The notes: a model not told the origin generated them from the letters alone. A stretch of 64,000 nucleotides of DNA from Hymenobacter rubidus (GCF_016734815.1 NZ_JAERQF010000007.1:62001-126000); one strand, 5' to 3'; shown: positions 16,263 through 25,544, counted from the stretch's first letter. Numbers and translations: made by a program.

Positions 16263-17366
16263 CTAGTTGGGCTTGGAAAACCGCGGGTCCTTCGTGAAGG
16301 TGGTATCGGTGAGGGTGCGCAGAAACGCCACTATCTGCGCCTTCTCGGTGGCGGTCAGGTCCAGCGTGCGGCTGCGCTGGAGCGGGTCGTTGGTGGCGTT
16401 GGCAATGAGCGGGTCCAGGTTGGGGCTGTTCAGCGCCACGTGCTCATTGTAGTGGCTCACCACGTCTTCCAGGGTCGTGAAGCGGCCGTCGTGCATGTAG
16501 GGGGCCGTCAGGGCCACGTTGCGCAGCGAGGGCACCCGAAACTTGCCGTTGTCGGTGGCCAGGCCGGTGACGGCGCCCAGCCCCAGGTCGGTAAACGTGG
16601 CGTCGAGGCCGTTGTTGCTGAAGGTGTGGTTGGTTTGCAGGTCGCCGCTGTGGCAGTCGGCGCAGTTGCCGCCCCGCTGCTTGCCGTTGGGGTGCGTAGC
16701 AAAAAGCAGCAGGCCCTGCAGCTCGTAGCTGCTCAGGGCCGTGCGGTTGCCGCGCTGGTACTGGTCGTAGCGCGAGTTGCTCGAAATAAGCGTGCGCTCG
16801 AACTGCGCCAGGGCTTTCAGCGTGTTGGCTTCGGTAATAGTGCTACTGCCAAACGCCTTGCGGAACAAGGCCGGATAGGTGCTGGTGGCTTGCAGGCGGG
16901 CCACGCCGGCGCTCAGGCTCTGGTGCATTTCCACCGGGTTTTCGATGGGAATGCGGGCCTGGTTTTCCAGGCCGAGGGCCGAGCCGTCCCAGGTTAGCTT
17001 GGGTTCCCAGGCCAGGTTGGCCAATGACATCGAGCTGCGCGGCGTGGTGCCGCCGTTCACGCCCTGGGCGTGGGCCAGGCCATCGGTGAACGCCAGTTCC
17101 TGCCGGTGGCAGGAGGCGCAGGCCACTGTGTTGGTGACCGACAACGCCTTTTCGTAAAATAGCTGCCGGCCCAGCGCCACGCCCTCATTCGTAAGGGGAT
17201 TGTCGGCGGGCATGGCCGGCAGGGTGGGAAAATAGCTTGGTACCTCCAGGGTGTAGGCCGTGGGCGCCACCACCGGGCCATCGGGGTCCACGGTGTCGGC
17301 GTCGTGGGTGCAGCTGGTCAGGCTCAGCAACAGCCCCGCCCCAAGTAGTGTTAGCGTTGATTTCAT
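16263..17366 (-). CDS. Dihaem cytochrome c peroxidase, MauG/MbnH type
   Basis: A 367-residue protein from ATG 17366, with a lipoprotein-like signal (LLGAGLLLSLTSC). Two haem-attachment motifs are present: CASCH near residue 107 and CADCH near residue 250. The distal MHDGRFTTLEDVVSHYNEH is characteristic of the peroxidase/MauG superfamily. Family members either reduce hydrogen peroxide or oxidise residues of partner proteins. The preceding gene on the same strand encodes an MbnP-type protein, the known substrate partner of MbnH, so protein oxidation is more likely than peroxide detoxification. The 150 bp between the two genes contains a palindrome. Confidence 0.9.
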   Translation of the reverse strand: MKSTLTLLGAGLLLSLTSCTHDADTVDPDGPVVAPTAYTLEVPSYFPTLPAMPADNPLTNEGVALGRQLFYEKALSVTNTVACASCHRQELAFTDGLAHAQGVNGGTTPRSSMSLANLAWEPKLTWDGSALGLENQARIPIENPVEMHQSLSAGVARLQATSTYPALFRKAFGSSTITEANTLKALAQFERTLISSNSRYDQYQRGNRTALSSYELQGLLLFATHPNGKQRGGNCADCHSGDLQTNHTFSNNGLDATFTDLGLGAVTGLATDNGKFRVPSLRNVALTAPYMHDGRFTTLEDVVSHYNEHVALNSPNLDPLIANATNDPLQRSRTLDLTATEKAQIVAFLRTLTDTTFTKDPRFSKPN

Positions 17367-17420
17367 AACTCCTGATGACTGGCGGACGGACGTATCGGGG
17401 GCAAAAGTTAAGGTGCAAAT

Positions 17421-17512
17421 GTTTAGTACATCCGTGCCATCGTATGACAGAAGCATTAAAGAAACGTCATGCAGCGCGCAGCGAAGCATGACGGACGGAT
17501 GCTGTACTAAAC
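17421..17512. repeat. Composite palindrome between MbnP- and MbnH-type genes
   Basis: Outer arms GTTTAGTACA (17421-17430) and its complement (17503-17512) enclose an inner CGTCATGC / GCATGACG pair at 17465-17493 around the familiar AGCGCGCAGCGAA loop. Confidence 0.7.
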
Positions 17513-17516
17513 GGCT

Positions 17517-18299
17517 CTAATTGGCGTGAATGTGCTCGACGGTAAACATGTTGGCCGCGTAGTTGTCGGCCACAGTGAGGGCTTTGGGGTCGCCGCTTTC
17601 TACCGAGTAGGTGGTAGCGAAGTTGATGTTGTTGGCCGGCGTGGCGCTGTTGAACAGGCCTTCTACGTGCGCATACATATGAATTTCGGGCACATGCCCC
17701 ATTTTCACAGGCAGCGTGAGGCCTTTGAAGGCGGGCGTGACGGTGCGCACCACGCCCGCTCCGCCAATGTCGAAGGTGAGGCTGCGGCCGGCGGGCGCCT
17801 GGGCCGACGAACCGGCCATTTTCAGGAACACGTATTCCTTGCTCCAGTCCCAGTACAGGTCGTTGTTGTGGTTAAGGGCCCCGCTCACGAAGGTGCCGTT
17901 GTTGTGGGCGTCGTCCACGCCCAGCAGGAAGCTCAGGCCCGTGTAGTCGCCCAGCGGCACCTGGTCGATGACGATGTGAAAGGTTTTGTCATCGGCCGCA
18001 TCCACGAGGTAATAGCCGTCGGGCACAGCGTAGGAGGTACCGTCGCCCTTGGTCAGCTTCAGGCCCGAGAGCAGAAACTTAAACTTGGAAACCGTGAACG
18101 TCTGGCCGTCGGCCTTGGTGTAGGTGGCGGTGTTGAGCACCAAATCGTCGAGGCCCACCACGGGGTCGATTTCGAGGGCGAAGCTGCCGGTGCTGGGCTC
18201 CACAGTTTTCTGGGCACAGCCGGCGCCCAGGGCCGCGGCCAGCAATACCGCCCAGGACAAAGAGGCCAGCGGGCCGAAGGAAAAGTAGCGGTGAAGCAT
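17517..18299 (-). CDS. MbnP-family copper-binding-type protein
   Basis: A 260-residue protein from ATG 18299 (a TTG at 18308 is also in frame). The signal ends in LGAGCAQ, a lipobox. The mature beta-rich domain has SGLKLTKGDG, FLLGVDDAHNNG, LYWDWSKEYVFLKMAG and a C-terminal HIHAN, the layout of the MbnP family. In methanotrophs MbnP binds copper at a site that includes a tryptophan oxidised by MbnH. Two tryptophans in the WDW motif are the natural candidates here. A dihaem MauG-type enzyme is encoded directly downstream. No methanobactin biosynthesis gene is seen. Confidence 0.85.
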   Translation of the reverse strand: MLHRYFSFGPLASLSWAVLLAAALGAGCAQKTVEPSTGSFALEIDPVVGLDDLVLNTATYTKADGQTFTVSKFKFLLSGLKLTKGDGTSYAVPDGYYLVDAADDKTFHIVIDQVPLGDYTGLSFLLGVDDAHNNGTFVSGALNHNNDLYWDWSKEYVFLKMAGSSAQAPAGRSLTFDIGGAGVVRTVTPAFKGLTLPVKMGHVPEIHMYAHVEGLFNSATPANNINFATTYSVESGDPKALTVADNYAANMFTVEHIHAN

Positions 18300-18450
18300 G
18301 AGGCGCAAACGGGCGTAAAAATGAGCGGAACAGGGTCGGCTTATTTCCCCTGACGCACCAACGCCGGGAAAAGTGCCCGCCGTGCGCCGCCGGTCCTAAA
18401 GGCAGGGCCGCCCCCGCGCTATGGGCACAAATATCAGGCCGAAACCTTGC

Positions 18451-20826
18451 TCAATAGGCCAGCTCGAAGCTGATGATGGTGCCCCGGCCCAGCACCGAGT
18501 TGATGGACAGCTCGCCGCCCAGCAGGGCCACGCGGTTGCGCACGCCGGCCAGCCCCATGCCCGCCAGCGGCTCAGCGCTCAGCCGGGCCGGCTCAAAACC
18601 CCGGCCGTTATCTTCCACGCTCACCACCAGTCGGTTGGCTTCGCGGGCCACGTGCACTTCCACTTCGGTGGCGTGGGCGTGCTTCATCACGTTGTTGAGC
18701 AGCTCCTGCACCACGCGGTACACCGTGATTTCCACTTTGGGGTCGGAACGCTGGTCGAGGTTGGTGAGGTGCAGGCGCACGGGCAGGCGGGCCGGGGCAA
18801 TGCGCTTCACCAGCTCTTCGAGGGCCGTGCGCAGGCCAAAGTCTTCCAGAATGCCGGGCGTGAGCTCGAAGGAGATGGTGCGGGTGGTGCGAATGGCCTC
18901 GTCCAGCAGCTTGAGCGACTCGCGCGGGCGGGCCGGCGGGTTGCGGTCCTCCAGGCTCAGCTTGGCGGCGTAGAGCAGCTGCCCCAGGCCGTTGTGAATG
19001 GCTTCGGCAATGCGCTTGCGCTCGGTTTCCTGGGTGGTGAGGATGGCGGCCAGCACTTCTTGCTGCTGGCGCAGGCGCTGCTGGGTCACTTCTTCGGCCA
19101 GGCGGTCGCGCTCGGTCACGTCCCGAATGATGATGAGCACGCCGCTGAGCTGAGGTTTGCCGTCGTCGGTCAGGGGCACCAGGTAGGCATCGTAGTGGCC
19201 GGGGCGCACCACAAAGGGCTGGTGGCGGCACACGGTTCGCTCACCGGCCAGGGCTTGGCGCACGGCGGTGTGCGCTTTTTCCTGCATAAACGACAATACT
19301 TCGAACACGGGCCGCCCCAGCACCGCAGCCGCCGGCTGACCGAAATAGCGGGCGGCTTCGGCGTTCCAGGACGTAATGCGGCTGTCGGAATCCAGAGCAA
19401 TAATGCCGTCGATGGTGTTTTCGAGCAGGCTTTCGGATAATTCCTTTTCCCGGCGCAGGGCCTCTTCGGCCTCGCGGCGGGGCGTCACGTCGCGCATACT
19501 GCCGATGAAGCGCTGGGGGCGGCCTTCGGCGTCGGTCAGCACTTTGCCCAGCGCGGCCACGTAGCGCACGCGGCCATCGGGCCACACAACGCGGTGCTCC
19601 AGGTCGAAAGACGGCGCGCCGGGCTCGGAGGCGCGGCGCAGGCCCGCCGCCACGGCGGCCCGGTCGGCGGCGTGAATGGCGTCGCTCAACACCTCAAATG
19701 ACACCGGCACGGGGTTGTAGGCGAGGCCGAACATGGCCTGGGCCTGGGCATCCCAGCTGAGCTCATGCGTGGCTATCTCCCACACCCACACCCCGCTGGC
19801 CGAGGCTTCGAGGGCCATTTGCAGGCGTTCCTGGCTCAGGCGCAGCTCCTCGGCGGCGGCGCGGGCGGCCGTAATGTCGCGCCACAACACGTGCACCAAC
19901 GGCCGGGGGCCGCGCACCTCAATGGGCGTCAGCACGGCTTCCACCCATATTTCCTGGCCGCTCACCTTGTGCATCATGGATTCGCAGCGCTGCGAGCCCG
20001 TGCGCACGGCCTGGGCAATGCTGTCGCGGAACAAATCGACGGTGCGGCGGCCGTCGGGCTGGTACTCGGGGGTGTGGGCCCAGGCGGGCTGGCCCACCAG
20101 CGCCTCCCGATGGGTGGCGCCCAGCAGGCGCAGGGCGGCGTCGTTGCAGTCCACGTACTCGTGGCCTTGCAGCAGGGCCACGGCATCGGAGCTGTCGGTG
20201 AAGAGCTTGCGGAAGCGGGCCTCGCTGGCCTTCAGGGCATCGGCGGCCTGGCGGCGGGCGGTGGTGTCCACCAGAGCCATCCGGCACACGTCGCCGTCGG
20301 GCGTTTCCACGCGCAGGGCCTCGAGCTGGCCGTAGAACAGGCTGCCGTCTTCGCGCTGCAGGTGCAGCTCCCGGCTCTGGGTACCGTCGGACTGAAACAC
20401 CCGGGCCAGAAACTGCCCGAAGTCGTGGCGCTGGTCCGGGGCCACAAACAGGGCAAAGCGCCGCCCCACCAGCCGCTGCCGCACGCTGCCCAGTTGCTGG
20501 CTGCCGCAGAGGTTGAGCTGCACCACCAGGCCGGTTTTGGTGAGGGTGAAGTAGCCCACGGGGGCAAATTCGTAAAGGTCGACGTACTGCGCACGGGCGT
20601 CCTGGACTTCGACCTGGGTCAGCAGCAGCTCCTCGTACTGCATTTCCAGCTCTATCTGGTGCACCTGCAGCTCCTGCACCAGCCGCTGCACCTCTTCGGG
20701 CGTGTGGTGCTCGGCCGCTTGCGTCACCAGCTGGCGGCGCTTTTCGGCGCGGGCACGCAGGGCCAGCAGGGCGTCGTGGGGGCTGGCGGCTCCCCCGGCA
20801 GCAAGGGGATAATCGGACGACGGCAT
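18451..20826 (-). CDS. Four-PAS sensor histidine kinase, NarX/HisKA_3 class
   Basis: A 791-residue soluble kinase. After a coiled-coil N-terminus (about 20-75) come four PAS domains at about 80-200, 205-320, 330-450 and 455-575, each ending in a typical DxT linker. The dimerisation helix carries the phosphoacceptor in ETERKRIAEAIHNGLGQ near residue 610, and the ATP-binding domain has LLNNVMKHAHA, VSVEDNGRGFEP and GMGLAGVRNRV. There are no membrane segments, so it senses cytoplasmic or diffusible signals. No LuxR-type partner regulator is adjacent. It may act with the neighbouring CheB-CheR-PAS protein, which is inference. Confidence 0.9.
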   Translation of the reverse strand: MPSSDYPLAAGGAASPHDALLALRARAEKRRQLVTQAAEHHTPEEVQRLVQELQVHQIELEMQYEELLLTQVEVQDARAQYVDLYEFAPVGYFTLTKTGLVVQLNLCGSQQLGSVRQRLVGRRFALFVAPDQRHDFGQFLARVFQSDGTQSRELHLQREDGSLFYGQLEALRVETPDGDVCRMALVDTTARRQAADALKASEARFRKLFTDSSDAVALLQGHEYVDCNDAALRLLGATHREALVGQPAWAHTPEYQPDGRRTVDLFRDSIAQAVRTGSQRCESMMHKVSGQEIWVEAVLTPIEVRGPRPLVHVLWRDITAARAAAEELRLSQERLQMALEASASGVWVWEIATHELSWDAQAQAMFGLAYNPVPVSFEVLSDAIHAADRAAVAAGLRRASEPGAPSFDLEHRVVWPDGRVRYVAALGKVLTDAEGRPQRFIGSMRDVTPRREAEEALRREKELSESLLENTIDGIIALDSDSRITSWNAEAARYFGQPAAAVLGRPVFEVLSFMQEKAHTAVRQALAGERTVCRHQPFVVRPGHYDAYLVPLTDDGKPQLSGVLIIIRDVTERDRLAEEVTQQRLRQQQEVLAAILTTQETERKRIAEAIHNGLGQLLYAAKLSLEDRNPPARPRESLKLLDEAIRTTRTISFELTPGILEDFGLRTALEELVKRIAPARLPVRLHLTNLDQRSDPKVEITVYRVVQELLNNVMKHAHATEVEVHVAREANRLVVSVEDNGRGFEPARLSAEPLAGMGLAGVRNRVALLGGELSINSVLGRGTIISFELAY

Positions 20827-21121
20827 GGCAAGGGAACTACGAGCAGTGAAGGTATGGCCCTTTTATACGGCAATGCCACGCGTCGTAGGCAGCCCGGGCC
20901 ATGCCGGGTGGCCCCTGCGGCCCCGCCCCCACGCCACCGGCATCCCTTAGCCCCTGACGGCCAACCGCCCGCCGACAGTAGGCGCGTCAATTGGTGCGGC
21001 GGCGCCTAAAACTACGTAGGAGCAGCCCGGCAAAAACCCGTATTTGCCCATGAGGTAATGCGTGAAACCGGTGACGAAATTTGTAACACCATCCCTCCTA
21101 TTCCACTGTCCCGTTATTCGC

Positions 21122-21352
21122 ATGTCGTACGACCCACGTTTTGGGCCTGCTGCCCAAACACCGGTTCAGCGGGCCAACGTACTCCGTCAGCTCCTCACCA
21201 CCTACCCCAAGCTGGGGGCTGCTACCCCGGCCCTGGCCCAGCAGCTTTTTGCCAGCTACGTAGCCGGCGAGCTGAGCTGGTGCGACGTGCGCCGCGCCCT
21301 GGATGGGGCCACGCCCGAACAGGCCCCCAAGCCCCTGCGCATGGGGGCGTAG
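21122..21352 (+). CDS. Small protein with FxxYVxGExS motif
   Basis: A 76-residue protein from ATG 21122; an earlier ATG at 21062 adds a cysteine-rich leader without similarity. The only recognisable feature is FASYVAGELSWCDVRRAL near residue 43, which resembles the short helical motif of VbhA-type antitoxins and a second small protein at 29221-29514 (FQRYVRGEASLSHAM). Both lie next to a SpoIIAA/STAS-like gene. No Fic-domain toxin is encoded nearby, so an antitoxin role is not supported. Confidence 0.6.
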   Translation: MSYDPRFGPAAQTPVQRANVLRQLLTTYPKLGAATPALAQQLFASYVAGELSWCDVRRALDGATPEQAPKPLRMGA

Positions 21353-21409
21353 CCGGCCACAGTATGCAGGCCGTGCTGCTGAGCACAGCCGAAGCATTTC
21401 TACCGCGCC

Positions 21410-21444
21410 GTTTGTCATCCTGCGCGGCGCGCAGGATGACAAAC
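21410..21444. terminator. Strong hairpin between convergent genes
   Basis: GTTTGTCATCCTGCGC (21410-21425) pairs perfectly with 21429-21444 across a 3-base loop. It lies between the small protein gene and the SpoIIAA-like gene. The GTCATCCTG core links it to the local palindrome family. Confidence 0.7.
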
Positions 21445-21516
21445 GCCGCAAAAACTCCCTTTCCCCACAGTTGCATTACGGCGTTCAACACGATTCAAAT
21501 TACGCCTGCACCGGCC

Positions 21517-21945
21517 CTAAGCCTCCTTGTCGGGCTGGGCCAGCAGCCAGCGCATGGCCTCGCCCTCGTCGGTGAAGGTGCGCAGGCTGAACGCGTGGCC
21601 AGGGGCGTAGGCGGCTTCCATCACGGCGCGCAGGTCGGCTTCGGCCCGCAGGTGCTCGGCGCGGGCGGGTGGCACCAGAAAAGCCAGGCTAAGGCGGGCC
21701 GGCCGCACCAGACCGGCGGCGCGGGGCAGCCAGTCGGTGGTGACCCAACGGGCGGCGGTGGCATCGGTGGTGGGGCGGCGGCGCACATCGAATAGCCAGC
21801 GCGGGGTGCGCGGAGCATCCGGGGCGTGCAGCAAGGCCTCGTACTCGACCGGCGTTGTGGCCAATTCCGAGGCCGTGAGCCAGCGGCAGGTAAACACGTT
21901 CAAATCGGGCCGGAAGCTGAGTTGAAGCGAGAGCGATGCAAACAT
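21517..21945 (-). CDS. SpoIIAA/STAS-like protein
   Basis: A 142-residue soluble protein. The layout fits the SpoIIAA-like fold used by putative anti-anti-sigma proteins: WLFDVRRRPTTDA in the middle, LAFLVPPARAEH, and a final FTDEGEAMRWLLAQ. No clear phosphorylatable serine motif is recognised. It is next to the small protein gene and follows the CheB-CheR-PAS gene on the same strand after only about 70 bp, so it may be co-transcribed with that sensor. The role is inferred from the fold only. Confidence 0.65.
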   Translation of the reverse strand: MFASLSLQLSFRPDLNVFTCRWLTASELATTPVEYEALLHAPDAPRTPRWLFDVRRRPTTDATAARWVTTDWLPRAAGLVRPARLSLAFLVPPARAEHLRAEADLRAVMEAAYAPGHAFSLRTFTDEGEAMRWLLAQPDKEA

Positions 21946-22012
21946 GGCGGGGAAAGAAGGCGAAGGCCAAATCTACGCCCCGGCGCGGAATGGCGTCCGT
22001 AACGACCTCTCC

Positions 22013-25000
22013 CTACTTGGTCACTTCCACGCCCAGCAGCAGGCGGCCCGTCTGGCTGCCGTGGCTGGTGATGGCCCGGCCGTAGAGCCGCAGCTCGCGG
22101 TGCCTGGCGCCCGGGAACTCGGCCGTGAAAGGCAGGTTCTCAAACGCCTTGTCGGGGTGGCGCAGCACCTCGTCGAGGCGCTGGCGCAGCTCGGTTTGCT
22201 GCCACGCGCCGCCGTCCAGCTCCCGCAGGGCCTGGCCCTTGGCCGCGGACGCATCCAGCCCGAACAGCTCGGCGAAGGCCCGGCTCATGGCCAGTATCCG
22301 CTGGCCGGCGTCGAGCACCAGCAGCGGCTCGCGCAGGGTTTCCACAATGCTTTCGGCCATGCGGGTGCTTTCCTGCAGCTGGGCTTCGAGGGTTTTGAGG
22401 TCGGTGATGTCGGTGAAAGTGATGACGGCCCCGCTGATGTAGTTGTCGAGGGTGCGGTAGGGCAAGATGCGCATGGCGTACCACTCGCCGTGCGTGGTCT
22501 GGATGTTGGCCTCCACGGTCACCAGGCGGTCGAGCACCTGCTGCACGTCCTGGGCCAGGGTTTCGTGGCGCAGGGTGTTGGCAAAGTGCGTGATGGGCCG
22601 GCCCACGTCGGCGGGCAGCAGGCTCACAATGCGGTGCACCGGCGGCGTGAAGCGCTTTATCACCATGTCGTTGTCCAGGAAAATGGTGGCTATTTCCGTG
22701 GCATCGAGCAGGTTTTTCATGTCGTTGGCGGCCTGGCCCAGCTCCTCGGTTTTGCTCAGGTACTGCATGTTGAGGGTCATCAGCTCCTCGTTCAGGCTCT
22801 GCATTTCCTCCTTGTTGGTCATGGCCTCCTCGTTGGTGCTTTGCAGCTCCTCGTTGGCGCTTTGCAGTTCTTCGTTGGTGCTTTTCAGTTCCTCCACGCT
22901 GCTTTCCATCTCCTCAATGGTGGTCTGGAGGCGGTGCTTGGTGTACTGCAGCTCCTTTTCCAGGGCCTGCGCCTGGGCGTCGGGGCTGTCGGCGCGCCCG
23001 GTTTTGCCGCGGCGCACCTTGCGGGACGTGGGCTGGTCTTCAAACACCACCAGCAGCAGGCCGGCCAGCTGCTCGCTCTCTTCCAGGGGCTTCACCGTGA
23101 GGCGAATGAGCTGCACGCCGCTGTCGAGGTGCAGCTTCACGCCTTCAACCGTCACGTCCTGGCGGGTGGCGGTGGCTTTGTGCACGGCCTCGCTCAGCTC
23201 GTAGTTCAGCTCTTCGCGGGCCATGTCGAAGATGTTCATGCCGCTGAGACCGGGGGCGGGCTCCAGGTAGCGGCCGGTGCGGCCGTTCACGTACAGGATT
23301 TCGCCTTTGGCATTAATCACCACCGCGGGCGGCGTGTAGTGGCGCAGCAGCAGGCGCTGCACCAAGGTGGCAAACGCGCCTTCTTTGCGCGAAGAGCTTG
23401 AACTCATGGAATCGGAAGCGGGAGCGGGTGTGGGAGAAGCATGCTGCCGGGCCAGGGCAAACGGAAAACTAGCCACCCGCGCCACCGAGGACGGGGTTTC
23501 GGTGCGGCGCGAGATTTTCCACTTCACGTCCAGGGCCTGAAACAGGTCCTGCGAGCCGGTCAGGTTTTCGCTGGGGCCCAAAAACAGCACCCCGCCGGGG
23601 TTGAGGGCGTAATGGAAAATGGGAATGAGGTTTTTTTGCAGCTCCGCGCTCAGGTAAATGAGCAGGTTGCGGCACACCAGCAGGTCGAGCTTGGTGAAGG
23701 GCGCGTCCTTGTTCAGGTCGTGCACGGCAAACACCACCACGTCGCGCACTTCCTTCTTGATGCGGTAGCCCTGCTCGCTTTTGGTGAAGAAGCGCCGCAG
23801 CCGCTCGGGGCTCACGTCGGCCACAATGTTGTCGGCATACAGCCCAACGCGGGCGAAGTCAATGGCCTCGGCGTTGATGTCGGTGGCGAAAATCTGGACG
23901 TTGAGGTACTTCGAGCGTTCCACGCCGTCGAGGCATTCCAGCAGCGTCATGGCCAGCGAGTAGGCTTCCTCGCCAGTAGAGCAGCCCGGCGCCCACGCCC
24001 GCACGGTGCTGTCGGCGGGTTTCTGGCGCAGCAGGGGCAGCAGCCGCTGCCGCAGGTGCTCAAACGCCTCCCGGTCGCGGAAAAACTTGGTCACCCCAAT
24101 CAGCAGCTCCTTGAACAGGGCCTCCACCTCCAGCGGCGTTTCCTGCAGAAACCGCACGTACTGGGTAAACTCCCGAATCTGGTGCGCATTCATGCGCCGC
24201 TCAATGCGCCGAAACACCGTGTTGCGCTTATAAAACGAAAAGTCGTGCCCGGTCTGGGCCCGGATGAGGTGAAAGATTTTCTGGAGCGCGTGGGCGGGCT
24301 TGGCCACGCTTTCGGGTTCTTCGCGGCGGGGGCGGGTATCGGGGTGGCGCACGTATTCCAGGAGCTTGGCCGGCAGCTCTTCCGCCGGCAGCACGTAGTC
24401 CACAAACTCGGTGGCCAGGGCCGCGCGCGGCATGGCGTCGAACTCGGCCGTTTCGGGGGCCTGCACCATCACCATCCCAAAATTTTCCATCACCATTTTC
24501 AGGCCCAGGCTGCCGTCGGCACCCAGCCCCGAGCACACCACGCACACGGCCCGCTCGCGCACATCCTTGGCCATGCTCTGGAAAAAGAAATCGATGGGCA
24601 GCCGGCGGCCCGGCGCCTGCGTGGGCGCAAACAGCAGCAGCATGCCGTGCAAAATGCTCATGTCGCGGTTCGGCGGAATCACGTACACGTGGTTGGGGCG
24701 CACGCGCAGGCCATCGGAGGCTTCCAGCACCGGCATCTGGGTGAAGTGCTGAAGCACCTGGGCCAGCTCCGAATCCTGGTCGGGCGAAAGATGCGTCACC
24801 ACCACAAACGCGGCCCCGCTGTCGGCGGGCATGGCCTGAAAAAACCGCTCAAAGGCCACCAGCGAGCCGGCCGAGCCGCCCAGGCCCACCAGCGGAAACT
24901 TGTCGGCGGCGTCTTCGGCGTGGGCCGCTTCGCGCAACAGCGTGGGCGTGAGGGGCTCATCGGCATCGCGCGGCATGTCTCCGGCGGGCGTGATGGAAAT

Positions 25001-25042
25001 GGCGGGCTCCTCGGCGGCGGACAGGATTTCGTTGGGGTTCAT
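22013..25042 (-). CDS. CheB-CheR-PAS fusion protein without kinase domain
   Basis: A 1009-residue protein. Residues about 50-235 are a CheB methylesterase domain with catalytic Ser in GGSAGS, His in THLSPDQDSELA and Asp in GLGADGSLG. Residues about 265-520 are a CheR methyltransferase, with WAPGCSTGEEAYS as the SAM-binding loop. A PAS domain, a coiled coil rich in TNEELQS repeats (about 690-760), and two more PAS domains finish the protein. In many relatives a histidine kinase follows; here the protein ends after the last PAS. No MCP or flagellar gene is nearby, so it is more likely a signalling scaffold than classical chemotaxis. Confidence 0.9.
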   Translation of the reverse strand: MNPNEILSAAEEPAISITPAGDMPRDADEPLTPTLLREAAHAEDAADKFPLVGLGGSAGSLVAFERFFQAMPADSGAAFVVVTHLSPDQDSELAQVLQHFTQMPVLEASDGLRVRPNHVYVIPPNRDMSILHGMLLLFAPTQAPGRRLPIDFFFQSMAKDVRERAVCVVCSGLGADGSLGLKMVMENFGMVMVQAPETAEFDAMPRAALATEFVDYVLPAEELPAKLLEYVRHPDTRPRREEPESVAKPAHALQKIFHLIRAQTGHDFSFYKRNTVFRRIERRMNAHQIREFTQYVRFLQETPLEVEALFKELLIGVTKFFRDREAFEHLRQRLLPLLRQKPADSTVRAWAPGCSTGEEAYSLAMTLLECLDGVERSKYLNVQIFATDINAEAIDFARVGLYADNIVADVSPERLRRFFTKSEQGYRIKKEVRDVVVFAVHDLNKDAPFTKLDLLVCRNLLIYLSAELQKNLIPIFHYALNPGGVLFLGPSENLTGSQDLFQALDVKWKISRRTETPSSVARVASFPFALARQHASPTPAPASDSMSSSSSRKEGAFATLVQRLLLRHYTPPAVVINAKGEILYVNGRTGRYLEPAPGLSGMNIFDMAREELNYELSEAVHKATATRQDVTVEGVKLHLDSGVQLIRLTVKPLEESEQLAGLLLVVFEDQPTSRKVRRGKTGRADSPDAQAQALEKELQYTKHRLQTTIEEMESSVEELKSTNEELQSANEELQSTNEEAMTNKEEMQSLNEELMTLNMQYLSKTEELGQAANDMKNLLDATEIATIFLDNDMVIKRFTPPVHRIVSLLPADVGRPITHFANTLRHETLAQDVQQVLDRLVTVEANIQTTHGEWYAMRILPYRTLDNYISGAVITFTDITDLKTLEAQLQESTRMAESIVETLREPLLVLDAGQRILAMSRAFAELFGLDASAAKGQALRELDGGAWQQTELRQRLDEVLRHPDKAFENLPFTAEFPGARHRELRLYGRAITSHGSQTGRLLLGVEVTK

Positions 25043-25142
25043 GGAATGGAAAACGGCAGAATGACCGATGGGGCGCCGTTACTACGCAGTGGACGCGTTG
25101 TGCCCGCGGCGGGGCACAAAAACGAGGGGCGACAGTCGTCAA

Positions 25143-25150
25143 CAAAATTA
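25143..25150 (-). promoter_or_regulatory. Candidate -7 box of the CheB-CheR-PAS gene
   Basis: Reads TAATTTTG on the minus strand, an exact TAnnTTTG, giving a leader of about 95 bases. No convincing -33 box is seen at the usual distance. Confidence 0.4.
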
Positions 25151-25223
25151 CCCGCAAAAGGCCCGGACGCTTCACCCCGCCCTGTAAATTCGCGCAACCC
25201 GTTTCGGCTCCTTTCCCTTCCCA

Positions 25224-25544
25224 ATGCCTGCTCCTTCGCACCTCATCGTCATTGCCACGTCTGCTGGTGGCGTGCCGGCCCTGGTTCAGCTCGGCAACCT
25301 GTGGCAGGCAAACGAAGGCCGCGTGCTGCGCTTCCGCTGCCACACCGGCCACGCCCGAAGACGAAAAGCCACGCTCGCGCATCACATCAAGCCCAGGGAC
25401 AAGGCACTCCGTTTCCGGGGTTCGTCGGCCGAGCCGGCGTGTGCATTGCACAACGGCAACGGCTCAATAAGTTGCCGCTGCAAACCAATTCAGGTGAATC
25501 GCATTTTTTCCGGCTACCCTTTCGCTTGCACTCAGCCAAGGTAG
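25224..25544 (+). pseudogene. cheB remnant with large internal deletion
   Basis: From ATG 25224 the reading starts like a free-standing CheB methylesterase (HLIVIATSAGGVPALVQL) and then jumps straight to the typical CheB C-terminal tail (NLWQANEGRVLRFRCHTGHA). The whole catalytic core of about 150 residues, including the active His and Asp, is missing. After about residue 52 the frame no longer resembles CheB, so the open frame beyond about 25380 is probably not original. It is divergent from the intact CheB-CheR-PAS gene. Confidence 0.7.

Noticed and set aside
16263..18299. MbnP/MbnH-type pair considered as evidence of a methanobactin operon
   Set aside because: No mbnA-like precursor, MbnB or MbnC gene is seen; MbnP/MbnH pairs also occur outside methanobactin operons.
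21122..21352. Small FxxYVxGExS protein considered as a VbhA-type antitoxin
   Set aside because: No Fic-domain partner in the window; the motif is short and could be coincidental.
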